From: SZAS-79 sp038211455 | GTDB lineage: Bacteria > Pseudomonadota > Gammaproteobacteria > Burkholderiales > SG8-39 | Reading direction: 5' to 3' | Assembly (NCBI GenBank): GCA_038211455.1 | Contig: JBBQVP010000002.1 | Location: 1 to 64,000, forward strand | DNA: 64,000 bases | Made by a program: the position numbers and the translations under genes | The notes under the pieces: model-generated | Told to the model about the DNA's origin: nothing | What the model saw: only the letters and a program-made list of their open reading frames with translations | Databases searched by the model: none | Part shown: positions 1 through 8,474 of the stretch, one piece after another | How positions within the stretch are numbered: position 1 is the first letter of the stretch | How the letters are laid out: the number at the start of each line of letters is the position of its first letter

Positions 1-539
1 ACACCATCCGGGTGAGCCTAACCCCGGAACCCAACGGCGACCGCACGAAGGAAGTGATCGTTGCACAGGAGCTGCTGCAGACCATGGGACTGCGCAGATT
101 CACGCCTCAGGTGACCGCGTGTCCGGGCTGCGGTCGCACGACGAGCACGTATTTCCAGGAGCTCGCCGACAAGATACACGTATACATGCGCGCGCAGATT
201 CCCGTTTGGCGCGCGGCGCACCCGGGCGTGGAGGACATGAAGGTCGCCGTCATGGGCTGCGTGGTGAACGGGCCGGGCGAGTCCAAGCACGCGGATATCG
301 GCATCAGCCTGCCCGGCACCAACGAGGTCCCGGTCGCGCCGGTGTATGTCGACGGCGAGAAGACCGTGACCCTGAAGGGCGACCGGATCGCCGAGGAATT
401 CCAGGTGATCGTCGCGGACTACGTGAAGAACAATTACGCGGCGGGCGCGGTGCGCAAGCGGGCGCCCAAGACTACGCCGAAGTCCGCGGTGAAGTCTCCG
501 CTGCCGTCTTCGATCGGCATTCCGATCAAGGCGGTCTGA
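1..539 (+). CDS. ispG: 4-hydroxy-3-methylbut-2-en-1-yl diphosphate synthase, C-terminal part (5' end outside window)
   Basis: This is the 3' end of ispG (gcpE). Its enzyme carries out the reductive dehydroxylation of MEcPP to HMBPP in the non-mevalonate isoprenoid pathway, in the cytoplasm. The reading frame is open from the first base, so the gene starts upstream of the window. The visible part holds the C-terminal [4Fe-4S] module: CPGCGRTTSTYF supplies two cluster cysteines and CVVNGPGESKHADIGI the third, both hallmarks of the family. A lysine/alanine/proline-rich tail of about 30 residues follows the conserved domain and is probably unstructured. The stop is 3 bases before hisS, so the two genes are probably co-transcribed, as in many beta- and gammaproteobacteria. 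Confidence 0.95.
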   Translation, partial: TIRVSLTPEPNGDRTKEVIVAQELLQTMGLRRFTPQVTACPGCGRTTSTYFQELADKIHVYMRAQIPVWRAAHPGVEDMKVAVMGCVVNGPGESKHADIGISLPGTNEVPVAPVYVDGEKTVTLKGDRIAEEFQVIVADYVKNNYAAGAVRKRAPKTTPKSAVKSPLPSSIGIPIKAV

Positions 540-542
540 CCG

Positions 543-1832
543 ATGGCTGCGACCCTGCAGGCCATCCGTGGCATGAACGACGTATTGCCGGACGAGGCCG
601 ACGGCTGGCTGGCGTTCGAGGAAATCGTGCGCAACTGGGCGTTCCGCTACGGTTACCGCAACATCCGCACGCCGCTGCTCGAGCACACGGGCCTTTTCCG
701 TCGCGCGATCGGCGAGGTAACCGACATCGTCGAGAAAGAGATGTACACCTTCACCGATGAGCTGAACGGCGAGCAACTGACGCTGCGGCCGGAGGCAACG
801 GCATCGACAGTGCGCGCCGCGATCGAACACAGCCTAACCTACAACGCCCCTCAGCGGCTCTGGTATGCGGGGCCGATGTACAGGCATGAGCGTCCGCAGA
901 AGGGCCGCTACAGGCAGTTCCACCAGTTCGGCCTGGAAGCGCTCGGCTTCGCCGGTCCGGACGCGGATGCCGAACTGATCGTGATGTGCGCTGCACTTTG
1001 GCGCGAACTCGGCCTCATCGATGTGCGGCTCGAGCTGAACACCATCGGTTCGGCGGAGGAACGTGCGAGACACCGCGGCGAACTGATCACCTATCTCGAG
1101 TCCCGGGTCGATGCGCTGGACGCGGACGCGAAGCGACGCATGCACAGCAACCCGCTCAGGGTTCTGGATTCGAAGAATCCGGTGGTGCAGGATGCGCTGA
1201 GGGATGCACCCGGGTTGATGGGATTCCTCGGCGAGGCCTCACTGGCGCATTTCGAGGGCCTCAAGCGACTGCTTGCCGTGGCCGGCATCGAATACCGGAT
1301 CAATCCGAGACTGGTGCGCGGGTTGGACTACTACAACCTCACCGTGTTCGAGTGGGTTACCGAGCGACTCGGGGCGCAGGGCACCGTCTGCGCCGGCGGG
1401 CGCTACGACGGCCTGTTCGAGCAGATCGGCGGAAAGCCCACGCCCGGGGTAGGCTTTGCCGCCGGCATGGAGCGCCTGATCGCGCTCTGGCAGGATGCCG
1501 GGCGGGTGCCTGCTGCGCGTGTACCGGATGCTTACCTGATCCATCAGGGCGAGGGCGCGATGGAAGCGGCACTGCTGGCGGCCGAGTCCCTGCGCGCTAT
1601 CGGGCTCGCGGTGATCCAGCACGCCGGTGGCGGGAGTTTCAAGGCGCAGATGAAAAAGGCCGATGCCAGCGGGGCGCTGCTCGCGCTGATCATCGGCGAG
1701 GACGAACTCCTCACGGGGGAAGTGAGCATAAAGTTCCTGCGCCGCGACCGGCCGCAGGGGAAGGTCCGGCGCGATGCGCTCGCAACCGGTTTAAGCGAAG
1801 CATTGAAAGCGGCAAAATCACACGAAGGCTAG
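543..1832 (+). CDS. hisS: Histidyl-tRNA synthetase
   Basis: A class II aminoacyl-tRNA synthetase that charges tRNA-His; 429 residues, close to the usual length of about 425. The N-terminus has the family opening IRGMNDVLPDE. Motif 2 is seen as YRHERPQKGRYRQFHQFG. The histidine-binding segment is RGLDYYNLTVFEW, and motif 3 is in the stretch from GGRYDGLFEQIGG to GVGFAAGMERL. The C-terminal 100 residues form the anticodon-binding domain, with an intact FKAQMKKADASGA segment. It starts 3 bases after ispG and is followed 9 bases later by the YfgM-like gene, which fits one operon ispG-hisS-yfgM-bamB-der. Confidence 0.97.
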   Translation: MAATLQAIRGMNDVLPDEADGWLAFEEIVRNWAFRYGYRNIRTPLLEHTGLFRRAIGEVTDIVEKEMYTFTDELNGEQLTLRPEATASTVRAAIEHSLTYNAPQRLWYAGPMYRHERPQKGRYRQFHQFGLEALGFAGPDADAELIVMCAALWRELGLIDVRLELNTIGSAEERARHRGELITYLESRVDALDADAKRRMHSNPLRVLDSKNPVVQDALRDAPGLMGFLGEASLAHFEGLKRLLAVAGIEYRINPRLVRGLDYYNLTVFEWVTERLGAQGTVCAGGRYDGLFEQIGGKPTPGVGFAAGMERLIALWQDAGRVPAARVPDAYLIHQGEGAMEAALLAAESLRAIGLAVIQHAGGGSFKAQMKKADASGALLALIIGEDELLTGEVSIKFLRRDRPQGKVRRDALATGLSEALKAAKSHEG

Positions 1833-1841
1833 GGCAGGCAC

Positions 1842-2477
1842 ATGGCACACCTCGATCTCGAAGAACAGGAACAACTCGCGCAACTCAAGTCGTGGTGGGC
1901 GACCTACGGCAACCTGCTGATCACGGGGCTGCTCATCGCGGCACTTGCGTTCTCGGGCTGGCAGGGGTGGCGCTGGTGGCGCGCGAGTCAGTCCACCGCC
2001 GCAAGCTCACTGTACGAGGCCCTGTCCCGCGCAACCGCGGGCAAGGACGCCAAGGCCGTGCGCGACTCCAGCGGCGAGCTGCTAGAGAAGTACCCGGGCA
2101 CCGCGTATGCAACGATGGGTGCGCTGACCTCGGCCAAATTCTTTTTTGAGAAAGGCGAGCTCAAGGCGGCCGGCGCCCAGTTGCAGTGGGTCATCGACAA
2201 GACAGGCTCCGAGGAATTCCGCGACCTCGCGCGCTTGCGCCTGGCGAACGTGCTGCTCGATGAGAAGAATCCGGACGAGGCGTTGAAACTGCTCGATGCC
2301 AAGCACGGTGCGTCGTTTGAGGCCGAGTATGCGCTGCTCAGGGGAGACATCCTGGCCGCAGGGAAACGGGCCGCTGAAGCCAGGACTGCCTACAAACTCG
2401 CGCTGGAAAAGACCGACAAGAAGAGCACCGGCATTCGCGACAGCATACAGATGCGCCTTGACGCGCTGGGGGGATGA
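1842..2477 (+). CDS. yfgM: YfgM-family ancillary SecYEG translocon subunit / TPR protein
   Basis: A 211-residue inner-membrane protein with a cytoplasmic N-terminus rich in Glu/Gln (LDLEEQEQLAQLKSWW), one transmembrane helix at about residues 25-45 (LLITGLLIAALAFSGWQGW) and a periplasmic alpha-helical tetratricopeptide-like domain. Members of this family (YfgM, DUF2133/TPR_21) associate with SecYEG and periplasmic chaperones. The call rests on this architecture and on its place between hisS and bamB, where yfgM sits in many proteobacteria. Its stop overlaps the bamB start by 4 bases (ATGA), which suggests translational coupling. Confidence 0.9.
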   Translation: MAHLDLEEQEQLAQLKSWWATYGNLLITGLLIAALAFSGWQGWRWWRASQSTAASSLYEALSRATAGKDAKAVRDSSGELLEKYPGTAYATMGALTSAKFFFEKGELKAAGAQLQWVIDKTGSEEFRDLARLRLANVLLDEKNPDEALKLLDAKHGASFEAEYALLRGDILAAGKRAAEARTAYKLALEKTDKKSTGIRDSIQMRLDALGG

Positions 2478-3646
2478 GCGTGCGCATGCGCCGTACACTG
2501 GTCCTGTCCTGCGCCGTATCAGGAATGCTCGCCCTGGCGGGTTGTTCGAGCATGAACCCGATGAACTGGTTTTCGAGCACGCCTGCAGGCGCAAAGCCTG
2601 CCGAGTTGCCTGCGCTGTCGAATCCGCTGCCGGTGAAGACGCTGTGGCGCGCCGGCGTTGGCAGCGCCGGGATCTTCGTCTTCACCCCTGTCCTCGTCGA
2701 CGGCAGTGTCTACGCCGCGGCGCGTGACGGCACTGTCGTGAAGCTGGACGCCGCCAGCGGCAAGGAAGTCTGGAAGGTTAACGCCGGCATGAAGCTCTCG
2801 GCCGGTGTCGGCACCGATGGCAAGCGGATCGCTGTTGGCAGCGATGAAGGCGTGCTGGTCGTGCTCGACGCGGAAAAAGGGAACCTGCTGTGGCGTGCGC
2901 GCGTGTCCTCGGAGATGCTAGCCGCGCCAAAGATCGCGGGTGGGCTCGTGCTCGCGCGCACTGCGGACAGCAGGATCTTTGCTTTCGAGGTTGCTGATGG
3001 CAAGCGGCGCTGGGTCTACCAGCGCGCGGCTGCCTCGCTGATCGTACGTTCTCCGGCCGGCATAACCGTGGGCGAGGGCAGGGTCTACGGCGGGTTTGCC
3101 GGCGGGAAGCTGGTATCGATCGACCTCGAAACCGGGGCCCTGCGCTGGGAGTCGACGGTGTCGCAGCCCAAAGGGTCCACCGAACTTGAGCGCGTATCCG
3201 ACATCAGCGGCGACCCGGCGCTGCAAGGGCGCGAAGTCTGCGCCGCCTCTTACCAGGGGCGCGCCGCGTGCTTCGAGTTGCAGTCCGGAAACCAGGTGTG
3301 GGCGCGCGAGATGTCGACCCTGAACGGCATGAGCATCGATGCCCGCTACGCCTATGTCACCGACGTGCGCGGGGCGGTGAATTCTCTCGACCGCTCCAAC
3401 GGACGCAGCGTCTGGAAGCAGGATCGCCTGACCTGGCGCGAGCTTTCCCTGCCGCTGCCACTGGGTACCGAGATCGTGGCCGGGGACCTGTTCGGTTTCG
3501 TGCATTTTCTCGCGCGCGATTCGGGCGCGTTCGTCGCCCGCACCGCGACCGATGGCAGCGCGATCCGCGCAGCGCCCGTGCGGCTGCCGAACAATGCGGT
3601 GCTGATCCAGACGCTCAACGGCGGCTTGTTCGCGCTGTCCCTCTAG
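2474..3646 (+). CDS. bamB: Outer membrane protein assembly factor BamB (lipoprotein)
   Basis: A 390-residue lipoprotein subunit of the BAM complex, which inserts beta-barrel proteins into the outer membrane. The signal peptide ends in a clear lipobox (LALAGC), so the mature protein starts at that cysteine. The rest is an eight-bladed PQQ-type beta-propeller: recurring blades such as GTVVKLDAASGKEVWKV, GVLVVLDAEKGNLLWRA and GAVNSLDRSNGRSVWK are visible along the chain. The start overlaps yfgM, and the stop lies 9 bases before der; yfgM-bamB-der is a widely conserved neighbourhood. Confidence 0.96.
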   Translation: MSVRMRRTLVLSCAVSGMLALAGCSSMNPMNWFSSTPAGAKPAELPALSNPLPVKTLWRAGVGSAGIFVFTPVLVDGSVYAAARDGTVVKLDAASGKEVWKVNAGMKLSAGVGTDGKRIAVGSDEGVLVVLDAEKGNLLWRARVSSEMLAAPKIAGGLVLARTADSRIFAFEVADGKRRWVYQRAAASLIVRSPAGITVGEGRVYGGFAGGKLVSIDLETGALRWESTVSQPKGSTELERVSDISGDPALQGREVCAASYQGRAACFELQSGNQVWAREMSTLNGMSIDARYAYVTDVRGAVNSLDRSNGRSVWKQDRLTWRELSLPLPLGTEIVAGDLFGFVHFLARDSGAFVARTATDGSAIRAAPVRLPNNAVLIQTLNGGLFALSL

Positions 3647-3655
3647 GGGCCTGGA

Positions 3656-4987
3656 ATGAAACCGGTCGTAGTGCTCGTCGGCCGGCCAAACGTCGGCAAG
3701 AGCACCCTGTTCAACCGTTTCACGCGGACGCGTGATGCGATCGTCGTCGACGTTCCCGGCGTGACGCGCGACCGGCACTACGGTGAGGGGCTGCTCGGGA
3801 ACCGTCCCTACCTCGTGGTCGACACCGGCGGACTCGAGCCGCGCACCACCGAGGGCATCTTCGCCGAGATGGCGAAGCAGACCCAACAGGCGATTGCCGA
3901 AGCCGACGCGGTCATTTTCCTGACCGATGCGCGCGCAGGGCTCACACCCGACGACCGCCGGATTGCCGAGCAGCTGAGGAAGCTCAAGCCGCGCATGTGG
4001 ATCGCCGTGAACAAGGCAGAGGGCATGCAGCCGGACTCGGCGGCCGCGGATTTCCAGCAGCTCGGCCTTGGCCTGCCGGTGTCGATCTCGGCGGCGCACG
4101 GCGAGGGCATCAAGGAGCTCATCGAGCTGGTGCTGGGGGAGTTCCCCGAAGACGAGGACGAAGAACCTGACGAGCGCGATCGCTGGCCGCGCGTGGCCAT
4201 CGTAGGCCGACCGAACGTGGGCAAGTCGACGCTGGTGAACGCGCTGGTCGGTGAAGACCGCGTCATTGCGTTCGACAAGCCAGGCACCACCATCGATCCG
4301 ATCGACGTGCCGTTCGAGCGCAACGGCCGAAAGTACACGCTGGTCGACACCGCCGGCCTGCGCAAGCGTGGCAAGCAAGGGGAGGCTATCGAGCAGTTCT
4401 CGGTCATCAAGACACTGCAGGCGATCGATCGCTCGAACGTCGCGATCTTTGTCATCGATGCCGTGGAAGGAATCACTGAACACGACGCGCATGTCGCGGG
4501 GTACATCCTCGAGCGCGGAAGGGCCGTGGTCGTAGCGGTCAATAAATGGGATGCGGCCGATTCGGAGCAGCGAGAGAAAATCAAGTCGGAGCTGGCATGG
4601 AAAGTCGGCTTCCTCGGCTTTGCGAAGACGCTGTATATCTCGGCGCGCGCGAAGAAAGGGCTGGGCGATGTCATGACGGCGGTCGACAAGGCGTACGCGG
4701 CTGCGATGGTCAAGCTCTCGACGCCCAAACTCACGCGCGCGCTGATCGCGGCAGTAGAAAAGCAGGCGCCGCCGAGGCGCGGAATGGGGCGTCCGAAGCT
4801 GCGCTACGCGCACCAGGGTGGGCAGAATCCACCCACCATCATCATCCATGGCAACCAGCTGAATCACGTTCCCGAAACCTACAAGCGGTACCTCGAAGGG
4901 GTGTTCCGTACGCTGTTTTCCCTTGAGGGCACGCCAATGCGGATCGAGTTCCGCACCGGCAGGAATCCCTACGCAAACCGGGAGTAG
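3656..4987 (+). CDS. der: Ribosome biogenesis GTPase Der (EngA)
   Basis: An essential GTPase that acts in assembly of the 50S ribosomal subunit. It has 443 residues with the diagnostic two tandem G domains followed by a KH-like domain. The first P-loop is GRPNVGKSTLFNRF near residue 9 with DTGGLE as the G3 motif. The second is GRPNVGKSTLVNALVGEDR near residue 183, with DTAGLRKRGK and NKWD. The C-terminal part contains PPTIIIHGNQ and RTLFSLEGTPMRIEFR, typical of Der. It is the last gene of the ispG-to-der run; no convincing terminator was seen directly after it. Confidence 0.97.
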   Translation: MKPVVVLVGRPNVGKSTLFNRFTRTRDAIVVDVPGVTRDRHYGEGLLGNRPYLVVDTGGLEPRTTEGIFAEMAKQTQQAIAEADAVIFLTDARAGLTPDDRRIAEQLRKLKPRMWIAVNKAEGMQPDSAAADFQQLGLGLPVSISAAHGEGIKELIELVLGEFPEDEDEEPDERDRWPRVAIVGRPNVGKSTLVNALVGEDRVIAFDKPGTTIDPIDVPFERNGRKYTLVDTAGLRKRGKQGEAIEQFSVIKTLQAIDRSNVAIFVIDAVEGITEHDAHVAGYILERGRAVVVAVNKWDAADSEQREKIKSELAWKVGFLGFAKTLYISARAKKGLGDVMTAVDKAYAAAMVKLSTPKLTRALIAAVEKQAPPRRGMGRPKLRYAHQGGQNPPTIIIHGNQLNHVPETYKRYLEGVFRTLFSLEGTPMRIEFRTGRNPYANRE

Positions 4988-5084
4988 CGGGGCGGGGGCG
5001 CGGGACGGCGGCTATGATCGCGTTCATGGGCTTCGAGCCAACGCCGTTCTGATGATCAAGTACGGTTTCAGGATCCGGACACGC

Positions 5085-5210
5085 AGCGGCACCGTTCACG
5101 GCAAGGTAATCGGCGGAAACGGGCACCAGAACCCGGTCGCTGGCAAAAATGCCGTTCAGGGACGGTACTCCCAGCTGCGGTGAGGCATCCATCATGATCG
5201 GACGCAGGGT
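5085..5210 (-). pseudogene. Relic of a ParA/Soj-type ATPase (fragment only)
   Basis: About 40 codons on the minus strand read as a recognisable internal piece of a ParA-family ATPase: the Walker-B-like MMDASPQLGVPSLN, then the very characteristic ASDRVLVPVSADYLAVNGA. No P-loop, start codon or C-terminal part can be found around it: reading back upstream on the minus strand meets a stop, and downstream the frame loses similarity. It is therefore a decayed remnant, not a working gene. The family call rests on these motifs alone. Confidence 0.5.
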
Positions 5211-5459
5211 ATTCAGGTTCTCGCGTGCAATTCCGGCGTTCCGACCCGATTTATCGGGGTGCCGCGCGTCAACATGGTGACACATAATAATTTAACAAAA
5301 ACAATATGTTGGCTATTTTTTCGTGTGTTTTGCATTAGAAGAATGCAGAAGACGACCGAAATCGCTTTCGAGAAAGTCGGACTTTACTATTGAGAATTTC
5401 TCGGCTGGATGCCGCAATACCGACAGCCGAGTTTCCGGAATTGGAAAATATTTCAGAAG
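5211..5459. other. AT-rich gap without a recognisable gene
   Basis: This stretch between the ParA relic and the small minus-strand gene becomes much richer in A and T than the flanking DNA, especially 5280-5400. I see no convincing ORF, tRNA, repeat or terminator in it. It may be what remains of a lost accessory gene, together with the relic beside it. Confidence 0.4.
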
Positions 5460-5741
5460 TCAGGCGAGCGGATTCTTCCCCTGACGGGCGAGCTCGCGGC
5501 AGTGTATTTCCCACATCAGGACGTCAAAATGCAGCCGGATATTGCCCGTTGTGCCTGACAGGTTTGTAAATGTGACCAGGAAGTTGCCCTCTTCGTCCAA
5601 CTCGGCGAAGGCGGGAATCGAGGGGCTGACCGGGTCATTGGCGACGCGCACCTTGATGTTGACGGCCTTGCCCGGCCTTGCCCCTTTGGCGCGCAGGCGG
5701 CTGATGCTGTCCCTGAAGTCAAATTTGTATCTTTGGGCTGA
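5460..5741 (-). CDS. Hypothetical protein, 93 residues
   Basis: Not recognised. The reading frame can be extended to a TTG at 5801, but the ATG at 5741 (product starting MSAQRYKFDFRD) is preferred because it is a standard start with GGAA a few bases upstream. The product is a small soluble protein with a basic N-terminal third (SISRLRAKGARPGKAVNIKV), a central beta-rich part (AELDEEGNFLVTFTNLSG) and a C-terminal segment with tryptophan, histidine and cysteine. There is no signal peptide or membrane helix. It stands alone, divergent from the DUF1415-like gene and next to the ParA relic, so it may be accessory. Confidence 0.5.
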   Translation of the reverse strand, partial: SAQRYKFDFRDSISRLRAKGARPGKAVNIKVRVANDPVSPSIPAFAELDEEGNFLVTFTNLSGTTGNIRLHFDVLMWEIHCRELARQGKNPLA

Positions 5742-5888
5742 CATGAACGCGTTTCCGGTAGCACTGCTCCAAATAATGCCAAAATTTTCCGGTATCGCCA
5801 AAAACTATTTGCCTGAAGCCGCGCGCAAGCGCGCAGGGAGCGCTCGGGCGGGCGCCCGGATTATTTATCCCGAAGGTATCCTTGCGCC

Positions 5889-6599
5889 ATGTCCGATAGC
5901 CCCCCCGACCCGCGCCTCGATGCCGCGCTCGCACGCAACGACCGCTACGTTCTCGAGTTCGTCGAGGCCTTCAGCTTTTGCCCGTACGCGAAGCGCTGCC
6001 GCGAGACCGGCAGGCTGCACCGCGTGGTCCTGCCCGAGATCGGCGGCCTGCCGGGGAGCCCGGGATTCGACATGGCAGTGGCAGGGCTGGACCGGGCGAT
6101 AGCGCTGGTTGAGGATCTGCCCGCCGAATCCGTGGAGGTCGGCCTGATCCTGTATCCGACGCTGGCGCCGGCGCTCGCGGAGGGCACCGAAGGGGCAAAG
6201 GTGTTCGAGCAAATGGTGGGCGCGGCACGCGAGCGGGTGCAGGCGCGCCACCCGAACGGCGATACGCCCTTTTATTGCGTTGCGTTTCATCCCCACTTTG
6301 CCGAAGATCTGCGCGACGCGAATCGCGCCGTGCGGTTCATCCGTCGCAGTCCCGATCCGACGGTTCAACTTGTCCGTGCCAGCGTGCTTCGCGCGGTGCG
6401 CGGCGCCAACCCGGGCGGCGCGAACTACGTCAACGTTTCAGGAATGAGTGCGGCAGAACTGATGGCTGTGGCGGCACCGGTCTCGGTCGGCGACCGGATC
6501 GCCGCCGCGAACCTTCGCACGCTTGGCGAGGCCGGTATGGAGCGGCTGCGCCGGCTGCAGGAGGAGATCGGCGCGCAGGGCAGGAATCGCCAGGCGTGA
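5889..6599 (+). CDS. DUF1415-like family protein
   Basis: A 236-residue soluble protein. The segment YVLEFVEAFSFCPYAKRCRE near the N-terminus resembles the 'LNLCPFAK' signature of DUF1415, and the FYCVAFHPHF stretch and the RRSPDPTVQLVR region (compare 'RSPYPTLHLLR') support a distant relationship. The biochemical function of this family is unknown to me. The conserved Cys-Pro and His-Pro motifs could bind a metal or cofactor, but this is a guess. It is monocistronic, 121 bases upstream of the YceH gene. Confidence 0.65.
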   Translation: MSDSPPDPRLDAALARNDRYVLEFVEAFSFCPYAKRCRETGRLHRVVLPEIGGLPGSPGFDMAVAGLDRAIALVEDLPAESVEVGLILYPTLAPALAEGTEGAKVFEQMVGAARERVQARHPNGDTPFYCVAFHPHFAEDLRDANRAVRFIRRSPDPTVQLVRASVLRAVRGANPGGANYVNVSGMSAAELMAVAAPVSVGDRIAAANLRTLGEAGMERLRRLQEEIGAQGRNRQA

Positions 6600-6719
6600 G
6601 GCCGCATATACGGGCACGTCGCGACGGCGCGACATCCGTTCGAGGCGCGACAATGCGATTCGACTGCTGCCGCGGCTGAGCGCGTAACATCGGGCGCAAT
6701 CCGAACCTACCTGAACCTC

Positions 6720-7385
6720 ATGCCACTACCCACGCTCTCGCTTCTCGAAACCCGCATCCTCGGCACGCTTGCCGAAAAAGAACGCACGGTGCCAGACTCC
6801 TACCCCCTAACGCTCAACGCGCTTCTCTCCGGATGCAACCAGAAAACCAGTCGCGACCCGGTGATGGCCACGACTGAAACCGAACTCCAGGCCGGGATCG
6901 ACAGCCTCAAGGCATACAGCCTGGTCATGGAGACCAGCGGCGGACGGGTTTCGCGCTATGCGCACAACCTCGAGCGCGTACTCCATGTGCCCACGCAGTC
7001 GGCAGCCCTGCTGACGGTACTGATGCTGAGAGGACCGCAGACCGCGGGTGAGCTGCGCATTGGCTGCGAACGTATGCACAGGTTTGCCGATATCTCGGCG
7101 GTCGAGGGATTTCTGCACGAACTGGCGGAGCGTCCTGCGGGCGCCCTGGTCGCGGAACTGGCACGCCAGCCGGGCGCACGGGAGAATCGCTGGGCGCATC
7201 TGCTTGCCGGCGAACCGCCGCCGGAGCCGGCGCAGACCCTGCCCAACGCCGATGTTTCCCTCGGCGAAGTGGCGGCGCTCAAGGCAAACTTCGCGCGACT
7301 GGAGGCCGAGGTGCATGGGCTGAAGCGCGAACTTGGGCGGATCCGCGCGGAGCTGGGTATTGAAGACGGAACTCACCAAGGGTAG
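6720..7385 (+). CDS. yceH: YceH family protein (DUF480)
   Basis: A 221-residue protein of the YceH/DUF480 family, built of two winged-helix-like domains. The conserved opening LSLLETRILGTLAEKERT, the segment NALLSGCNQKTSRDPVM and the second-domain GPQTAGELRIGCERMHRFAD are all characteristic. A short predicted coiled coil (LKANFARLEAEVHGLKREL) forms the C-terminus. Function is not established; a nucleic-acid-binding role is inferred only from the fold. It ends 7 bases before the dehydrogenase gene, so it may be transcribed with the catabolic cluster downstream, though the functional link is unclear. Confidence 0.88.
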   Translation: MPLPTLSLLETRILGTLAEKERTVPDSYPLTLNALLSGCNQKTSRDPVMATTETELQAGIDSLKAYSLVMETSGGRVSRYAHNLERVLHVPTQSAALLTVLMLRGPQTAGELRIGCERMHRFADISAVEGFLHELAERPAGALVAELARQPGARENRWAHLLAGEPPPEPAQTLPNADVSLGEVAALKANFARLEAEVHGLKRELGRIRAELGIEDGTHQG

Positions 7386-7392
7386 CCACACG

Positions 7393-8472
7393 ATGAAAAC
7401 CAGATTCGAAATTTGTGTACTGCCCGGCGACGGCATCGGAGTCGAAGTCATCGACGCCGCCCTGGTGTTGCTTGAGAAACTCCAGCGCGGGGCAGGATTC
7501 GACCTGCACTTTGCAACCCATCCTGCCGGCGCGTTGCACTACAAGGCTACGGGCGAGGCACTGCCCGAAGCGACGTTCGTGCAGGCGAAGGCAGCCGACG
7601 CGATCCTGTTTGGCGCGATGGGTTGGCCGGAGATCCGCTATCCGGATGGCACCGAGATCGCGCCGCAACTCGACTTGCGTTTCCGGCTCGAACTCTTCGC
7701 CGGCGTGCGGCCGGCGCGCATGATCCCGGGTGTCACGCCGATCCTTGCCGACCCGCGCGCGAAAGATATCGACCTGGTGCTGATTCGCGAATCGACCGAG
7801 GGACTGTTCGCGTCGCGCGGCAAAGGCCTGGTGGAAGGCGACCGCGAGGCGCGGGATACCATGGTGATCACGCGCGCGGGCTCCGAGCGGGTGCACGAGT
7901 TTTCATTCCGCCTCGCCGAGCGCAGGAAGACACGCGGCAAGCCCGGCCGCGTCACCTGCGTGGACAAGGCGAACGTGTTCGTCTCGATGGCGTTCTTCCG
8001 CAAGGTATTCGACGAAGTGGCCGCGCGCCATCCGGGAATCGCCGCCGACCATCATTACGTGGATGCGACCGCGCTAGATCTGGTCAGGAAACCGTGGACC
8101 TTCGATGTCATGGTGACCGAAAACATGTACGGCGACATCCTCTCGGACCAGGCCGCGGCGCTGATCGGCGGGATGGGCATGGCGCCCTCGGCCGACGTCG
8201 GACACGAGCACGGTTTGTTCCAGCCTTGCCACGGCTCCGCGCCGGATATTTCCGGACAAGGCAAGGCTAATCCGACCGCGACCATCCTGTCTGCGGCGAT
8301 GATGCTCGACTGGCTGGCCGAGCGCTCGGGAAACGAGGCGCTGTCTGCGGCCGCCGGCCGGCTCGAGCGCGCCGTCGATGCCGTGTTCGCTTCGGGCCTG
8401 ATCCGGCCGTTCGAACTCGGCGGCAAGGATGGGACGCAGGCGATCCGCGACGCCGTGGCCTCGAACCTCTGA
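7393..8472 (+). CDS. Isocitrate/isopropylmalate dehydrogenase family enzyme (substrate unknown)
   Basis: A 359-residue NAD(P)-dependent beta-hydroxyacid oxidative decarboxylase. The ATG at 7393 is chosen over an in-frame start at 7333 because family members begin with the LPGDGIGVEVID nucleotide-domain strand. Other family motifs are IRESTEGLFASRGKG, VDKANVFVSMAFFRKVF, YVDATALDLV, NMYGDILSDQAAAL and HGSAPDISGQGKANPTA. A true LeuB is encoded at 18983-20038, so this copy is probably a paralogue with another malate- or tartrate-like substrate. It heads a tight run with a Gfo/Idh oxidoreductase (2-base gap) and an OtnC-like aldolase, suggesting sugar-acid breakdown. Confidence 0.88.
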   Translation: MKTRFEICVLPGDGIGVEVIDAALVLLEKLQRGAGFDLHFATHPAGALHYKATGEALPEATFVQAKAADAILFGAMGWPEIRYPDGTEIAPQLDLRFRLELFAGVRPARMIPGVTPILADPRAKDIDLVLIRESTEGLFASRGKGLVEGDREARDTMVITRAGSERVHEFSFRLAERRKTRGKPGRVTCVDKANVFVSMAFFRKVFDEVAARHPGIAADHHYVDATALDLVRKPWTFDVMVTENMYGDILSDQAAALIGGMGMAPSADVGHEHGLFQPCHGSAPDISGQGKANPTATILSAAMMLDWLAERSGNEALSAAAGRLERAVDAVFASGLIRPFELGGKDGTQAIRDAVASNL

Positions 8473-8474
8473 GG

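Noticed and set aside
2918..4867. Open frame of 649 codons on the minus strand
   Set aside because: It is antisense to bamB and der, which have full family motifs. The Arg/His/Gly/Asp-rich translation is typical of a shadow frame in high-GC DNA.
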